DNA of 64,000 bases from Undaria pinnatifida (GCA_012845835.1 JABAKD010000109.1:306429-370428), one strand, 5' to 3'. Numbered from the stretch's first letter, positions 33,383 through 47,184 are shown. Numbers and translations are program-made. The notes: generated by a model from the letters alone, not told the origin.

Positions 33383-35770
33383 CTATAAAAATAAATATAC
33401 ACTCCAGATGTGGGATTGAACTTTTTGTCTGAACTCATCTTTGCAAGCTGTGTGTGATACTCCGATCACGCGTATTACGTGTTGTGTGTCCTCATCGAGG
33501 GTATTGGTCGGCGACTCCCCTTGGGACTACAGTGTAGCTATCAGGATCAACAAGGTCATGCTAGTCGGTCTGTGCGCAGAAACAATAATCCCGTTTTTGA
33601 GAGGGACTAAATGTGACAGCTGTGGAAGCATATGCATAACTGTTTTCATAAAGTGTATCCTGTATGTCGTACAACCGATGAGGGGAGGACAGAGCTTCTA
33701 GGGCGTGGGGGCATGGGTTTGAACAAGAGGGAGCGGGGGGAGGGGGGAGGAGCAAAGAGCGGCGCAACTCAAAATGCGCGTGGAAACTGTAAATCCTTGA
33801 AGGGGATACATCTGACGGTTTTAGAAAGAATGCGCCCCAGTTTATCACGTATATCCTGTAAGTCGTACAACCAGTGAGGAGAGGGCGGAGCGTTCGAGAG
33901 GTTGGGAGGGGTCGCGGCGGGGCGGGGGCAAAAGTGCTCTCAGCTGTTTTAGGTCGCATAGATGTGAGGTTTGCTTGGAGCTATATCTAACCGATGGTGC
34001 GGGTGGTCGGAACGGAAGGGGCGTTTGGGGGGGGGGGGGGGGGGGGAGGGGTGAATTGGAGCAGCGGCATGGATGGCTCTGGAAAGATAATGAGGTGGTT
34101 TCAATGTTAGGTGGTGCGTTTGAGCCAGAGAGAGCAGGGGGGGGGGGCGGAGAGAGGGGGGGGAGGGGGGGGGGGGGGGGGGGTTAGCAGGTTTAGGTAG
34201 CGTAAGGAGCTTCCTGTACGCGTGGTGCTAGGTCTAGGAGAGCGTGCGGGTGTTGGGGAAAGAGGCGGGGGGGGTCGGTGGAGGGGGAGGGGGATTAAAT
34301 AAAGGTACGTCATGGATAGCTATAAAGATAGTGACGTGATATCAATTCCGTACAACTGTTTATTTCTCTGCCCGATTTCGATTATAGGTGGGTCGTTTGA
34401 ATAAGAGGGAACAGGCAAAAGAACGCGGGGGAGGAGGGGGGGGAAATGAGTTTGAGCTTCGGCATGGATGGCTAGAAAGACAATGAGGTGATATCATCTG
34501 GCTGGTAATGTTTACTACTCTGACATATTTGTTTTTTAGGTGGGGCGTTTGAACAAGATGGATCGGGGGGGGCGGGGAGCGGGGGGCGGGCGGGACACTT
34601 CAATATGTGCGCAGAAACAATAAATCCTTGAAGGGGATACATCTGCCTTGTATTTTCATTATTCTACCAGATTTGATGTTTACCTTCATAATTTGTTATT
34701 GTACATGATGGAACGCAAGATAGAATGTTACAATCGATATGTACAACAATGTAATGACCACAATTTTACTGTGCCGGTGTGGGGCTCTGACATCGCCAAG
34801 TCAAAGAAAGATACACATATTGCAAAACACACCAGGCGAGGTGATGTGGTCATGTAATGTCACCACCATTGAGCACGAGAGGAGGGAGTTCCAATCGTCA
34901 TTATTTCGAAAGGAACGCTTGGTGTACCCGCGCTCACTTACGTTACTTCGTTGGTCATACTTCGAGGCGATTTTGCAGACCGTAAGTACAAACTACCCTA
35001 CGTGATAGGTTGGAAGTGTGGTCTACCGAAATTTTAACATATCTGCTACCCGTACTTCCTTTTCCCAAAATAATTTGTTCATGTACGAATTTACGCCCAT
35101 GATTTTTACCGTGCCGATGTGGGGCTTTGAGGTCGTCAACTTTGAGACAGATGTACATAATGCAAATACAGGAAGCGAGGTGATGTGGTTATGCTATGTC
35201 ACCACTATCGAACATGGGGGGGAGAGGTGCAAATCGTCATTGTTTTGAAAGGAGCGCTTGATGTGCCCGCCCTCAATGACGTTACTTCGTTAGGCATATG
35301 CTAATTCGTTTGATAGAGGTTGTCGGGCGATCATGCAGACGGCAGGTAGACAGAAAATACCCCGCGTAAGAGGTTGGTAGTGTGGTATACTGCAGTGTTA
35401 ACATATCTGCCTGTACTTCTTTTTCAAGTTATTATTTTTGTGTACGATATAGACTATACGCCATGTTTTGTCCCCCCACCCCTGTGTCGTCCAAGATGTT
35501 GTGGTCCTCTATGTTATATGTGATAACAGATACATCATATAGAATATATCAAAAACGGGTTTTATAGTTTCCGCGCACAGACTGTCTAACATCACCCTGT
35601 TGACCCTGATAGCTACACTGTAGTTGCGAGGGGAGTCGCCGACCTATATCCTTAACGAGGACACACAACCCGTAATACGCGCGATCGGAGTATCACACAC
35701 AGCTTGCAAAGATGAGTTTCGACAAAATGTTCTATCTCACAGCTGAAGTGTATTTGAATTTATAGAATAA
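33383..35770. mobile_element. Foldback-type element E2, adjacent to E1
   Basis: The left terminal module is at 33383-33625 (minus orientation) and the right one, lacking its innermost part, at 35548-35770 (plus). The interior holds diverged units of about 200 bp with G runs (34028-34047, 34136-34183, 34270, 34437, 34566) and the phrase CATGGATGGCT...GATAATGAGGTG repeated four times, then a duplicated segment near 34640-34990 and 35010-35420 sharing GTGCCG-TGTGGGGC and GAGGTGATGTGGT. E1 and E2 abut through a shared AT-rich end. No transposase is visible. Confidence 0.72.
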
Positions 35771-36373
35771 TATATCAGTGTATCATATTACAAATACTGA
35801 CTTTGATTCAAGTGGTAGTGCGAGCCGACAACCGAACCTGTGGCCTATGTTTATCCAGTATCCATATTGTACCACAAGAACGACTTTCCGACGAATTGGT
35901 GTCAAGGAACCCGCAAACAAAGATAATCGAGTTGGGTGACGTGGGAAAGTCAAACGCCCGTCAAAACGATGTGCGCCATCCTTGCCAAGATTACATTTCT
36001 GACGTGCTTGGGCATCACGCAATGAAAACAGGTTAAAACCGATCCCTTCCGTGACCTATACCCCGCGTAATTTGACATAAAAGTCGATTTTTGAGTGCAT
36101 TTTAAGGTTCAAGCAGCCTACACCTAGCACTCGCATCGCTCTCCCATCCCCAATCAACACCTACTCCTTACAAGGGGGAATTGCGACCCAATCACACACA
36201 TTGCGTGGATCGTTAGTGATATGGTTCGTGGCTCCGTTGTCGGAAACCCCAAGCTCACTTCCTCTCGGCCCTAACCCACGCACCGCTACAGCAGTCGCAC
36301 TATGCGACTGGCTGGCAAGCCCTATCTCATTCACGTTTTCTCTATTTGTATCACACGAAAAATCAGACCTGCC
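35771..36373. other. Unassigned stretch
   Basis: No supported gene; frames of about 75 codons on both strands overlap. Confidence 0.4.
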
Positions 36374-37126
36374 TTATGGCATCGAGCGTGCCATCAGTAG
36401 ATGCAGCGCGGCCTGAGTAGACGAAGATGATCCGGGAGAAAGGGAAGAGGGAGATGACGAGGCATGTCTTGCAGGGTTCTGATGCTGCTGGAATGATGGC
36501 GGTGGCGGCTGCTGCCCGAAAGTGTACGGTGCCATTTGCTGCTGGTACTGTGCCGGTGGAGGTAGCGGTTGCTCGTAGTAGGGCCCCACGTGCTGCTGGT
36601 ACTGTGCCGGCGGCTGTGGTTGCTGCTCGCAGTAGTGCCCCAGCTGCTGCTGGTACTGCTCCGGCTGCTGTGGCTGTTGCTCCTGCTCGTAGTGGTAGTA
36701 GTCGTCGTCATTGTTGTTTCTGTCGAACTTTGCGGCGACGTTGGTGCCGGCTCTATATGCAAGCAGAGCATTGCCGTAGGGGGCGGCAGCGGCGACATGT
36801 GCTTGACCGCATGAGTGGGGCCACGGCTGCTGGTAGCCTGGCCGGCCGGGGGCGGTACGCCTCGGGCGAGGTGGCGCAGGTGCGGCGGGCACGGGGAGGG
36901 GGATCGGGTATCCTGGATCCATTCGCCACGCGCCAAACTGATGCGTGTGCCTCAACTCGTTGCAGGTTTCGAATCGTTCGCGAGGGTCAGCCCCATGTAT
37001 CGGTGGCTGGTTACCAAAAGGACGGGGAAGGTTCGGTGGGTATCCGGCATAATTATATCCGCCGCGGGGGGTTGGGGTACGATGGCAAATCTCTCCCCCT
37101 ACCCCCGACCGCTGGCGCACGCCCAT
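36374..37126 (-). CDS. Gln/Pro/Tyr-rich low-complexity protein, 250 residues
   Basis: ATG at 37126, stop at 36374. The N-terminal half is Pro/Gly/Arg-rich (PPRPRRTAPGRPGYQQPWP). The C-terminal half carries three imperfect repeats of about 18 residues of the type QPxxPxQYQQQ...Y, then a Ser-rich tail. Such prion-like composition occurs in RNA-binding or scaffold proteins, but no folded domain is seen. The opposite strand is also open (36427-37425, 332 codons) because of the CAG/CTG-rich base pattern; I prefer the minus frame for its repeat structure and ATG. It could be one exon, since upstream minus-strand sequence to 37494 is open in another phase. Confidence 0.4.
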   Translation of the reverse strand: MGVRQRSGVGGEICHRTPTPRGGYNYAGYPPNLPRPFGNQPPIHGADPRERFETCNELRHTHQFGAWRMDPGYPIPLPVPAAPAPPRPRRTAPGRPGYQQPWPHSCGQAHVAAAAPYGNALLAYRAGTNVAAKFDRNNNDDDYYHYEQEQQPQQPEQYQQQLGHYCEQQPQPPAQYQQHVGPYYEQPLPPPAQYQQQMAPYTFGQQPPPPSFQQHQNPARHASSSPSSLSPGSSSSTQAALHLLMARSMP

Positions 37127-37134
37127 CGACAGAC

Positions 37135-40100
37135 TTAACGACGAACCGCCTCCTCCGCCGCCGGTTCCTCTACCCCCAGCTGCCCAGTGCTGAGGCGCTT
37201 CGTTACAACCCCCACGCGCGCGACCGCTTGCGTGCTACTGCTGCTGCTGCTGCTGCTGTCCGCTGTGTTGCCGTTTCTCCTGCTTTTTCCACGGTCTCCT
37301 CGTCCCCCTTTCCCGCCATTTGGGTCACCGCCGTTTCCCCGATCAGACCAGTCGGGAGCAACGAGAGCGTGTCCCGTCCCGGTCCTCTTGTCTTCCCTCC
37401 CTCGCCGTCTCAATTTCCCGTATGAATATAGCACCACATCTTCGACTACTTTGCATGTCGAATCTGCGATCGACGGCAAAATGCTTTTTGGCACTCCGAA
37501 AACATGGGGAAGGTTACCGGCAAAATGTTAGTCGGCATCAGCATCAGATAATGTCACCCCATGCAGTGCGAGCCGACTTCTCAGTACACTACCGCGCGCA
37601 AAATACTCGTTGGGAGGTTTGTGTTCCTTCATCCGTAGGCTACACCACGATTAAGTGAGCCTAGCCTTCTCAGCGGCATCCTGTGGACCATTGTATTTCT
37701 TGAATATGGACCAACCCGCGCTGGGTGAACCAGCTGCGATGATCAGTTTCAGAATGGTAGGGTACGATGTCTGATTGATTAACTTCTTCCAAGCAACACG
37801 TCTCCTGGCTACGGCCTCCTCTCCAAACTCCCTGTTTAGTGCCTTTGGGGCTAACTCCTGCAGACGCTACCTTGATAGGTACATCCCTCCCCACCGCATC
37901 TAGGCAACCCTCCTCCCCAAAATGAGCAAGCATGTGGTTTACAAACACCATTATTACTGTTTGCTGAACCTCCTCTCCATTTTTAAACATTCCATCGAAC
38001 ACTTTAGGTCTAATGCTACTGCTGATACGATACGTGCCTGGCAGTGGGCCTGTTGCCCATGGACACTGCTGTGCTTGTGTTGGGAGTTCGTGGGATGCTC
38101 GGGCGACTTAACGGCGCTCCCCATAGGCTGGTCTTCTGGGTTGTGGGGTCGTTCTTCATCCTTCCGAGCAGCTTCCTCGCGTCTAACTGCCAGTACAGCA
38201 GAACCGAATTACTCATGGAGACGACGGCGCTCTTCTTCTGGCAGCGATATTGGGGTACATTTTGCCTTAGCCCCTAGCACAGGTTATCTCGAGTCGTACG
38301 ATATATGCTGGCATAATCGATAAACCCAGGCGTTGAGGGTACAGGCTGGCTCGCGGAGACAGACGTCACGTATTCCGGAGAGCCATCGGGATAGGAAGAG
38401 AGGAACAGAGCAGAGTTTTAAGTGCGGCTGTGGCGTTTTTCCTCCCCAGCCACGTGGTGGCCCCAACCATGAGAGATTGGAGACGACATACAATTTACAA
38501 CTTCTCTCGGGGGAACAACAAATAATATGCCAATCAGGCTTGATACAAGCACAAACCAACAATGGGGGGGTGCTAGGATTGAACTCGTTCGGTGGTGTTC
38601 TGGAAGTAGCAACCTTTGCAACCTTTCCTGTTGCGGGAGGTGTAGCCCTGTAAAACACATTCATTGTTCCGCTTAGCCTTAGCCAGCCAAAGATTTTGAA
38701 ATCGATCGCTAGGCAAGGTACCGAGCCGTGCGCTCGACTGACCTGTGCAGACCAGGCTACCCGCGCCCTCCCTACTGTAGCGTTGGCCACTGGTTTCAAC
38801 TGCTCAAGATCATTCCCGCGAGTGGTCTTTGGTGCTTGTCAGTTTTGTGATGAAGGCACGGGCAACAAATCCATGTACCTGGTACGTTGCTCCTAGTCAA
38901 AAAAGTATCTTGGCCGCGGCTATTTTCGCGTGAGGCACATAGCCGTTTGCGCGAGTGGCCTCAGCTCGGCAGTGACAACGGGGCAAATTTACTAGAAGTA
39001 ATGACGTAGTGACACCACAATTTTATAACGCTGTACTGTAACGCGTTATACTGTAACGCTATACTATTTTTCCGCTAACCTGGGTCGCATCGACGGCCGG
39101 GTCACCCACGTTTGTGCGAGCTCATGAGCACGAGCACACATAGCGTGAGATGAAACGGACCGCGGAAAAATGATCAAAGGCAAACACCGGGACTATTACA
39201 GATCGTGTGACGACGATTCGCGCTTCCCTCTCACGGCCACCAGCACCTCTTGCCGAGCAATGATTATATTTCTGCACCCTCGGGTTGGATCAGGTCTGTT
39301 TGGGATCAGATCTTGGTGGGACCACGGGGGGGGGCTATGGGTTTGTCTTTGGTGCACGCAACCTCTCGCAACAGCGATGGTGTTCCAAACATTTTTCCGT
39401 TGGTCTCGACGAAGCGACCCATGTGGTTTTTAACTCGTTGCGGTTGGGCTGGCGAGAACGTCCGGACTCGGAGTCGTCTTGGACGTCTGCTACGGTAGGC
39501 ATTCACCGTTTATTTTACGGGGTGAACCGCGTGAGGATCTACATACTCCGGCCGAAGCCTGTTATGACCAAGCTAAACGCAACCCGATGAATAACCCAAT
39601 GACCTAGATAAGCCGAAAAATATCATTAATAAACAAGAATAACCTCCCGACAACTTTGGCTTAACAAACTCAGTCACGCAGAAAATATCCTACACACGAA
39701 AAGGCATACCTTTACGCGTTGGAGAGAGCGTGGTCGCACCGATGGTGCAAAGAGAATTACTGTTTTTCGGATTTGAAGAAGCTTGACGGTATTTTGAACT
39801 TCAATGTCCTTTTGCTGCAGCAAAGGCGTCTTAATGGTCGACTCTTTAATTATGTTTTTTAAACGCGGGCAATCTGGCAGACAGTCCCAACAGCCATTAA
39901 TTGTGGTACAGCCAGTGCCAGCGATGGCATCAGTCTGAGTCCCGAACCGGTGGAAGGTACAGTGGCCAGTTTGAGTGCCGATTGTGCGATCAGATGCTGG
40001 TCATCCTATTGAGTAGTGCCGGTTGCCCTCTATAGCTCCTGTGGACTCTCTTGGAGCTAATTCGAACAGCCCGTGGTGGAGGCATTCGGAGCAATGCCGG

Positions 40101-40296
40101 TTGTCGCTAGAATACCGGCTATTCCAGCTATTAATAGCACATGCCGACCGTACGATACAGACTCACCAATACTGTAGCACTCAGGGGAAAACCAATGCTA
40201 CATCCTCCTGTACCCCCCACTGCGGCACTCGCAGACGTACATTTATTTGCCAGCCCCCCCCATGAATCGCAACAGAAGGGTTCCAGTATACAGATG
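37135..40296. other. Long stretch, uncertain coding fragments
   Basis: On plus, 37187-37531 encodes a Leu-run hydrophobic segment (ACVLLLLLLLLSAVLPFLLLF) followed by Pro-rich sequence, like a membrane anchor, but it arises from a CTG repeat. On minus, 37995-37670 (FKNGEEVQQTVIMVFVNHML) and 38799-38284 are open without a known family. TACCTGGTA occurs at 38876. Confidence 0.3.
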
Positions 40297-40765
40297 CTGA
40301 ATGGAGGCAGACCCCTCACGTGTGTCTGTGACTCTCTCACTTAGAGCTTTGAGCTCGTGCAGCGCCTCCTCGTGCAGGTGCCAAGAGGTATGGGGATCGT
40401 AGTCACGTCGCAGTCGCAAACAGTCCGTGCGGATGATCAACGAGGGAATAAGCGTGCAACGGGCACGGTAGGCACGGAAGTGCCAAGCGGGCAAGGGGCT
40501 GGTAGAGGGATTCACAGGTCATTTCCCCTATATGCTGTTTTTGCTTCAAAGGTAGCATGAATTAGACACTGGGTGGTCCCTCCAATGCGCGTTACTGGAC
40601 ATTCTGCGAGAATCCGAAGGCTTTCCCACACCTAGGAGATGCTTCGTACCCCTGTCTAATGAAGACGAAGGAGTTCATAAAGCTTACCCCCTGCTCACAG
40701 ACAGAGCCTCCCCGCGAAACTGATCAGCACAGTCGTCATGCGTCGTGTTTCCTTTCAAGAGCGCT
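40297..40765. repeat. Dispersed repeat D, copy 1
   Basis: About 470 bp aligns along its length with 47185-47655 in direct orientation, with many substitutions and small gaps. Shared landmarks are TCTGTGACTCTCTCAC, GTGCGGATGATCAAC and CTGATCAGCACAGTCGTCA. Short minus-strand frames starting MNPSTS are partly conserved but interrupted. Confidence 0.8.
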
Positions 40766-42630
40766 ACCGCGCAATAACACACCCCCTGCCCGACGCATAA
40801 CCATCGTCGGTGCAAAACTGGCATCCCGGTGACGGCCCGGAAACAACGCGTGCTTTCCATCCAACCAACGCTTCGTTCTTGCTCAGCTCTCCGTCATTGC
40901 CGCACCTCCATACCCGACGCATATGGGCGTGGATGCCGTGTAGGTATTCGGCGGCAAACATATCCACCGCAGTCTGCACACCCTTTGACGGTCTGGAACG
41001 CCGGTTCAAAAGGCGGCAATTCCTGGCAATTCCCAGCAAACCGCTACGATGCCCTTCCCCTACCGCGTCGCCCAACGCCCCCGGAGACGATACACTAGCG
41101 CCTTAGTAAGACACCCTTTGATACTATTACCTCCCCCATTCTCTGATATTCGCTGATACCTTCAACCATCCCTTGGCGGCCGGGACAACGCGGGCACCCC
41201 AGCAGGTCAATCTCCCGGCCCTCTCAACCCTAAACGGCCCGCAGCTCCTGCGCTCCGCCTATTGTTCGTGGACGTCGTCTCGGGTCAGCGGAGTTGCTGT
41301 GTTCTTGGATTCCTCGGGGTTCTTCGCTTCGATGAACCTCCTCCCCGTCTTGTTGAGAGTGGCGGACGTTCTCGGCCGCTTGTCCCCCCCCTTGCATCGC
41401 TATCGAGTGATAGCGGTTCGACAGATGTTGACGGGGAGCCCCCGGGAATTCCCAGACCTGCTGGATCGGTCTACCCTTGCCCGTAGGTGCCTGTTCCCCA
41501 AGCCGAAAAAAAGGTCTTCCATGAAATTGTCTTGAATCATTGCCAAAACCAAAACATGATTCTCCATAAAATGAAACAGCCGACTAGACACCTTAGCTAC
41601 TCGTTGGTGGCCCGCAGTAATATCCTCCACGCATACACACGCGCGGACGTTCGCTTGAGAGAAGCCACCGCTTCCCCCAGCAGCGGCGTCATACGACCAC
41701 CAGGCGTTCTTTCGCGTTTGACGGCGGTGCCTAAGAGGCATCTCGCGGGTGAACTTCCTCGTCCCCTCGTCTTCCCCTTCGGTGGCGTGTCGCTAAATCG
41801 CAGCGTTCATTTGGCAAATACCCTGTGACAAATGGCACCATACACGCTCAAGTTCCACGGAAAACGCACTAAAACGACGCGCAAATACCTCCATTCTCGC
41901 AATAAAACACACACAAAAAAATACGCGCTGTCTCGCGGATGGTGTCACACACACTGACACACATAGCCACACATAAAAATACCCACATCAAGACCCTCAT
42001 TCACACATCCGATGTTAGCGATGGTGGCCAACCCCAATAACATGGAATGGACACCCACTTTTCCTTCACTTCGCTTCTCTGCCGCCGTCGGGATACCCCG
42101 GGATGATTCTTTCTGTCAACATTCATCAATGGGCGTGGCTCATGCTTGTGCGTCTGTAACTGTTGTCTACAATCACCAGCGCACACTCAGCAGCGGCCAG
42201 TACGGCACACGTACAGCCTTGGATTTTATCACACAAGTTTAGAGCCTTGCATACACACACAAAACGTTCACAATCACACACGACACTCCTCTGCCCGCCG
42301 CGGCTAGGCTCCCACAATATGCAGTGGCCTGAGCGGAACCCGCAACGGCTAGGGTGGCATCATCTGAATAAATAAACCCGCGCCTTTTTACATCAATCAC
42401 ACGCCACAATCACTCACAAACACCCCATTCTGCTTGGCTTTGCCTCCACAATACGCATACGTCATAAGTCACACGCGCGGTTTTGGGTGGGGTTGTACAA
42501 GCCTATTCTCCCTCATGGCCCACGCGAACGCAATCAATGGCACACACCACCATCAGGCAGGCACAACATACAGCGCACATATCAAAAACATCCACCCGCG
42601 TCATCCCCTGTTCTTCCTCTTTTTCGCTAG
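40766..42630. other. Stretch with unrecognised GC-rich frames
   Basis: Minus 41075-40764 (VDMFAAEYLHGIHAHMRRVW) and plus 41173-41535 are open and of natural composition, but no family is recognised and they lie in conflicting orientations. From 41830 on only CACA-rich sequence is seen. Confidence 0.25.
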
Positions 42631-45570
42631 GACGCATGCTACGATAGAGGTGCACCACTTTTTCCCCGAGGTTCCTCAATGTGTGAGCTTAACACATGAT
42701 TCTCCCAAAACTCACTTGGATAAAATATGCAACTGCTACCGGATAAAACATCCCATGGCTTTGGTACACAACAACAAGAAGAATCATTTTAAAACAAAAT
42801 ATTGAGTAATTGATTTCCGACGATTTTTGGTTAAGGAGCCCCGTCATTCAGAGAAAATGAGTGGCAAATATTGCTACTGCTGTGGTAGCACGCGTCCTTG
42901 TTTCCCTTTTTTTCTCTTTCACGATTTTCTTTGTTTCTGGCGATTCTCTGTTTTCTTTTATTTTCGCTCGGCTGCCCCTCTGTCCTTGGATCGCTTCACA
43001 CTGGATGTCGCCATATTGCACAGGCGCTCGGCTCGCGGCAGTGGATGCAGCACATCTGTGGCAACGGAACGGTGCAGCCAGAAAACCAAAGTATTAAACA
43101 TGCATGGCAATGCTGCTCTAACGACTCCATCGTCGTCACTTTTCTGTCCTCGTTTGGTCGAAGCGAGAGGTGATGCATGCACACTGGTTATCCTATTACT
43201 CGATGCCCAAGGCATGCATCATTCCTTTCCATAAAGTTCACATTTCCCAGCTCTGCATCATGATGAGCCACTGGTATCACATGGTATCGAAAATATTAGC
43301 AGGTATAATCGGGCGGACGGTAAACGATTAGGGGACTCCAGTGTACACCTAGCTCCGGTAAACATATATATCAATGTCCAGTGTCGGGAAATCATGGTAG
43401 CCGTAAAATTAACACCGCCACGACCAAAATCCACTGAAACAGTAACACTCGAACACTATGGTAAAAGCCTGTCCAAGTGAAATATGGTATAATTGTTATA
43501 AGTGATCTCGGTATTGTTAACTTATCCGAAACACGTCAGGTGCCTCGTGTACAATTCAACAAAAGCCTAAACATATCCGGGTTCGGAGACAAAAAGCCTC
43601 GAAAGGACAAGCTGCGATCTATACGAGGAGTACACACTCCTCAAAACCACCCTATCTCTGCATAATTGATCACCGAGGAGTTGATGGCGATGGTCGACAA
43701 CCGTCCAGTCTTTGATTACCAGTGTAGCATGTCGTGCGCACAAAAACGACGGATTTCCTCCAGCACTGCACTCCTGATGTGTTGATGTGTTGGATATGTT
43801 GCGTTGATGCCATGTCACCCCTAAAAATATTATACTGACAGACACATGGTACTAACGTAACGTAGTCGACAGAACGCTGTTACACGGGTAGATAGATACT
43901 GTATGCGGTCGTTATGTACTTCGAAATAGTGCCAAATGTGCAACTGAGCACAATCTCTCGTCAGTCGGCAGAGGAGCAAAATGTTTACACATGCGTTGTC
44001 TTCTCATGCAAGATGTGTACATAGGTGCTGCCTTGGAGAAGGAGACTACTTCCAACGATAAGGATTTACTACCTGGGGGCATACGCACGGACCCAGCGAA
44101 CAGTAAAATGAATCGAAGACACCAACTCCTCTTCGAAAAAAATGTATCTGCAGCGTTACTTTAAGTAAGTACATAAAGTAGAGGCGTAGCGCACGCACGG
44201 CTGTCCATTCAAAACTAAATATGCTGCAAAGCGTTGGTCTTGTGCTGTCAAATTATGCTCATTGTCATGTTCTAATACACATGGTACCAGATATGCCATG
44301 TGGAACAGGACATGACCTTGCACATACATGTGACTGTCATGCCTGTCATCATATTATTTCACGATTGAGACAGGCCATGACCTCTTGCACACGCTCACCC
44401 TATGCAGCCAACGGCACAAATGAGGCAAGATTGATGAAATACAGCAGTCAAATGGTCTTCTTCGAACTCGCAAGATTGATGTACCAGCAGCACCGTACGA
44501 AGTAATGGCAGCGGCAAAATTCACAGCCGATGTATTCACAGAACGCTGTTGTCGACTCTGTCCGTACGGGCACGACTAGGTTTACATGTACACGAATTAC
44601 GATAATTACTCTAAAGGAAAACAATAAACTTATAGGTCGCATGCTCGTGAGTGAGTGCAACGAGCGCGATTATACTTGTGTATTGTACGATGTGGCCATG
44701 GGAGCCCGGTCAGGAGTATAGAAAACGGGAGCCCGAGAAAGGCGCAATCTGGCTTCTGTTCAACATGATCCGGCTGTATTTTGAACTCAAGAACACGTTT
44801 GGTCTTCAACAGCATGCATGCATTGGTTGGTGAACGAACGATCACCATACGAGACGGGGATACAGATGGGCAGCACGAGCGACAGACGAACAGGACACGA
44901 GCAGTAGACGTACCTGCATGCGATCCAAGACCAAATGTAGGACTGTTTTCAAGTACCAGCGGACACAGAAATAATAGCAGATTTCCAGGTAACCACACTA
45001 AATACTCAAAGCGGTCCATCTCTCCGTTTTCCAGCATCCAGAGACTCACACAACAGATTTATGATATATGTCACGGTAAATACCATCGTCGAGCATCGGG
45101 CATGCACCAAGAATGTTTCGCATTGTACCGATCTTTGAATATAGCTGACATGCGAGCCCGTATACGTATAGTCTAACTATATAATCTACCCATACGACAA
45201 CATGACTCCGTACAGCATCATGCCGGAGGAAACATGCCCTCGAGCAAAATTGTTGAAACCTACACGACCACAGGTACGCTGTATCACAACAAACAAAATA
45301 CTACACTACAGTAGCGGTGTAGTCTATAATAGGCATACCAGGCACCGAAAATACAATAGCGAAACGTTCCTGAGTACGTTGTACTAATGTACCGTACTGC
45401 TCAACATACATTACGAGTATGAATCAGCAAGACGATAGAAAGTAGTGTGTCTCGTGTACGCCTGGTACCTATAAATTATCGTAGGTTACGTGTGGTAAGT
45501 GCCAATGCCAGTATTGCTGCTTTGCTCTCGCGCTATTATACCACTGTATCCTTCACAAGGGTATACATAC
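42631..45570. other. Unassigned stretch
   Basis: It includes a lone TGCTACGATAG (42637-42647) motif shared with the 59-62 kb region. No supported gene. Confidence 0.4.
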
Positions 45571-45572
45571 AC

Positions 45573-45685
45573 ACCCCGTAAGACGCGCGATCGAAGTATC
45601 ACACACAACTTGCCAAGCTGAGTTTTGATCAAAAGCTATTTTGGTCCATCTCACAGCTGAAGTGTGGTTTCTCATTTATATTAAT
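45573..45685 (+). repeat. Fragment of the foldback-family module
   Basis: Carries the distal part only: CCCGTAAGACGCGCGATCG, AGTATCACACACAACTTGCC and CTCACAGCTGAAGTGT, as in the 35.7-kb copy. Confidence 0.75.
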
Positions 45686-45689
45686 ACTA

Positions 45690-47184
45690 GCTCTTACCCG
45701 GAGCGGTTAGCGACAAGAAAGAAGGACATCGTCCACACGTGTGACCCATTTCGCCGCCGCGGTGAATGACAAGCATAATTGGCATAGTGTACACATGTGA
45801 ACCACTCCTATCTCAGAACGGTACGCCACAAGCACAAAGAACATTGTGCATGCAAGTGACCCACCCCCGCCTACATCTTCGAGGCGTGGCATCAAGCCAT
45901 TGTCTGTATAACAGCTCAACCTTGTTTGGGGAAAAACAAAAAAGGAGGCAGGACAGAATATATGCAGATTTGATACGTGCATTATCTGACGACGTGTCGC
46001 GCGTGCCCCATAGGGCTTGCTGTTGATTGCCACATACACGTACAGCAGCGCCGCCTAGCCTGCTCATTAAGCTGGCGAGCTCTGTTCCGGCCATCCGTTT
46101 TTTCTCTATTTTCCTCCCTTCTCAGTTTGGTTTCCGCTAGTAGTTTTGTACTCGTTAGCCACGCTCGATTGATATGGAACACCGAAAGCATTGCAGCCGA
46201 GAACGTAGAGGATCAAACGTGAATAGCATTTCTTTTACGTTGGGCTCGCTTATCGGTACAGCTGTCGGGGTGAGCCGATGGTTTCTGATGCTCTTTCCTC
46301 TAGGATGTGTTGTCCCCGCCTCACGCAAAACGACTTTGAGACTGAGGGTCAGTATAACTGTAAAATACAGAAGAAGCAGCAGAGAAGACTATCATCATAA
46401 TATCAGAAAAAGGGAACAGTCTTCTGTGGTAGCTTTATGAACGTCTTCTCTCCGTGAACGAGCGCATGCGGGGGTATTACCATGCACATCACCTCTGGCT
46501 TGTATCAACACCTTATTTTGTTGGCAGTTGGTTTTCGAAAAACGTTTTGTCAATTAGCATGCAGGTAATTATTAGACATGAACAAGCACGTACGTTTGGA
46601 TTTATGATGAACAATGATCAACAGGGGGACGTGCGCGAGCAACAGACAGACGGTGCACGAGCAGCGGGTATGCCTGTGTGCAACGACAAACATCAGTTCG
46701 TACACCAAAACAAGCAGCTGGCCGAGCACCATTAGAAGCATACACAAGTAGTAGCAAAGGCAAACATCCGTCCGTCGCGTACATGTGATATGATATGGAG
46801 TGCTCGGGGAACATAAAAGGTATGATACACGCATAACAAGAACATGATAAGAGGTGCCTCTAGTGTATCATACGACATTATACAGTACACCATGACCAGC
46901 GCCAACATACGATATGATCCGGAGGATACCCCAGTGTGAGGCAACATAAGGACCCCTGTTTATTGGTATTAGTTATTGAACAGTTGTTATATTTCCGGAA
47001 AGTGGTACATTTTTCTACACGTAGGGAATTAAAAAAATCTGGATTTTCGACATCGAGTGATACGATTTGCAGCGAAGGTTCCCCCCAAGTAGACACTTCA
47101 ATCCGCGTGCATTGCACTGCCATCCGCAATCAATCGGCCTGGGTTCAGCATATGTCGAAGCAGGTTTCCAGTCCTCAGATCTTG
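45690..47184. other. Unassigned stretch
   Basis: No supported gene; overlapping short frames on both strands. Confidence 0.4.

Noticed and set aside
32214-34187. Gly-rich and Pro-rich frames in the foldback elements
   Set aside because: They are translations of G and C runs; no domain is present.
36427-37425. 332-codon plus-strand frame
   Set aside because: Ala/Val/Arg-rich composition mirrors the CAG-rich opposite strand; the minus frame has clearer repeats. Not excluded.
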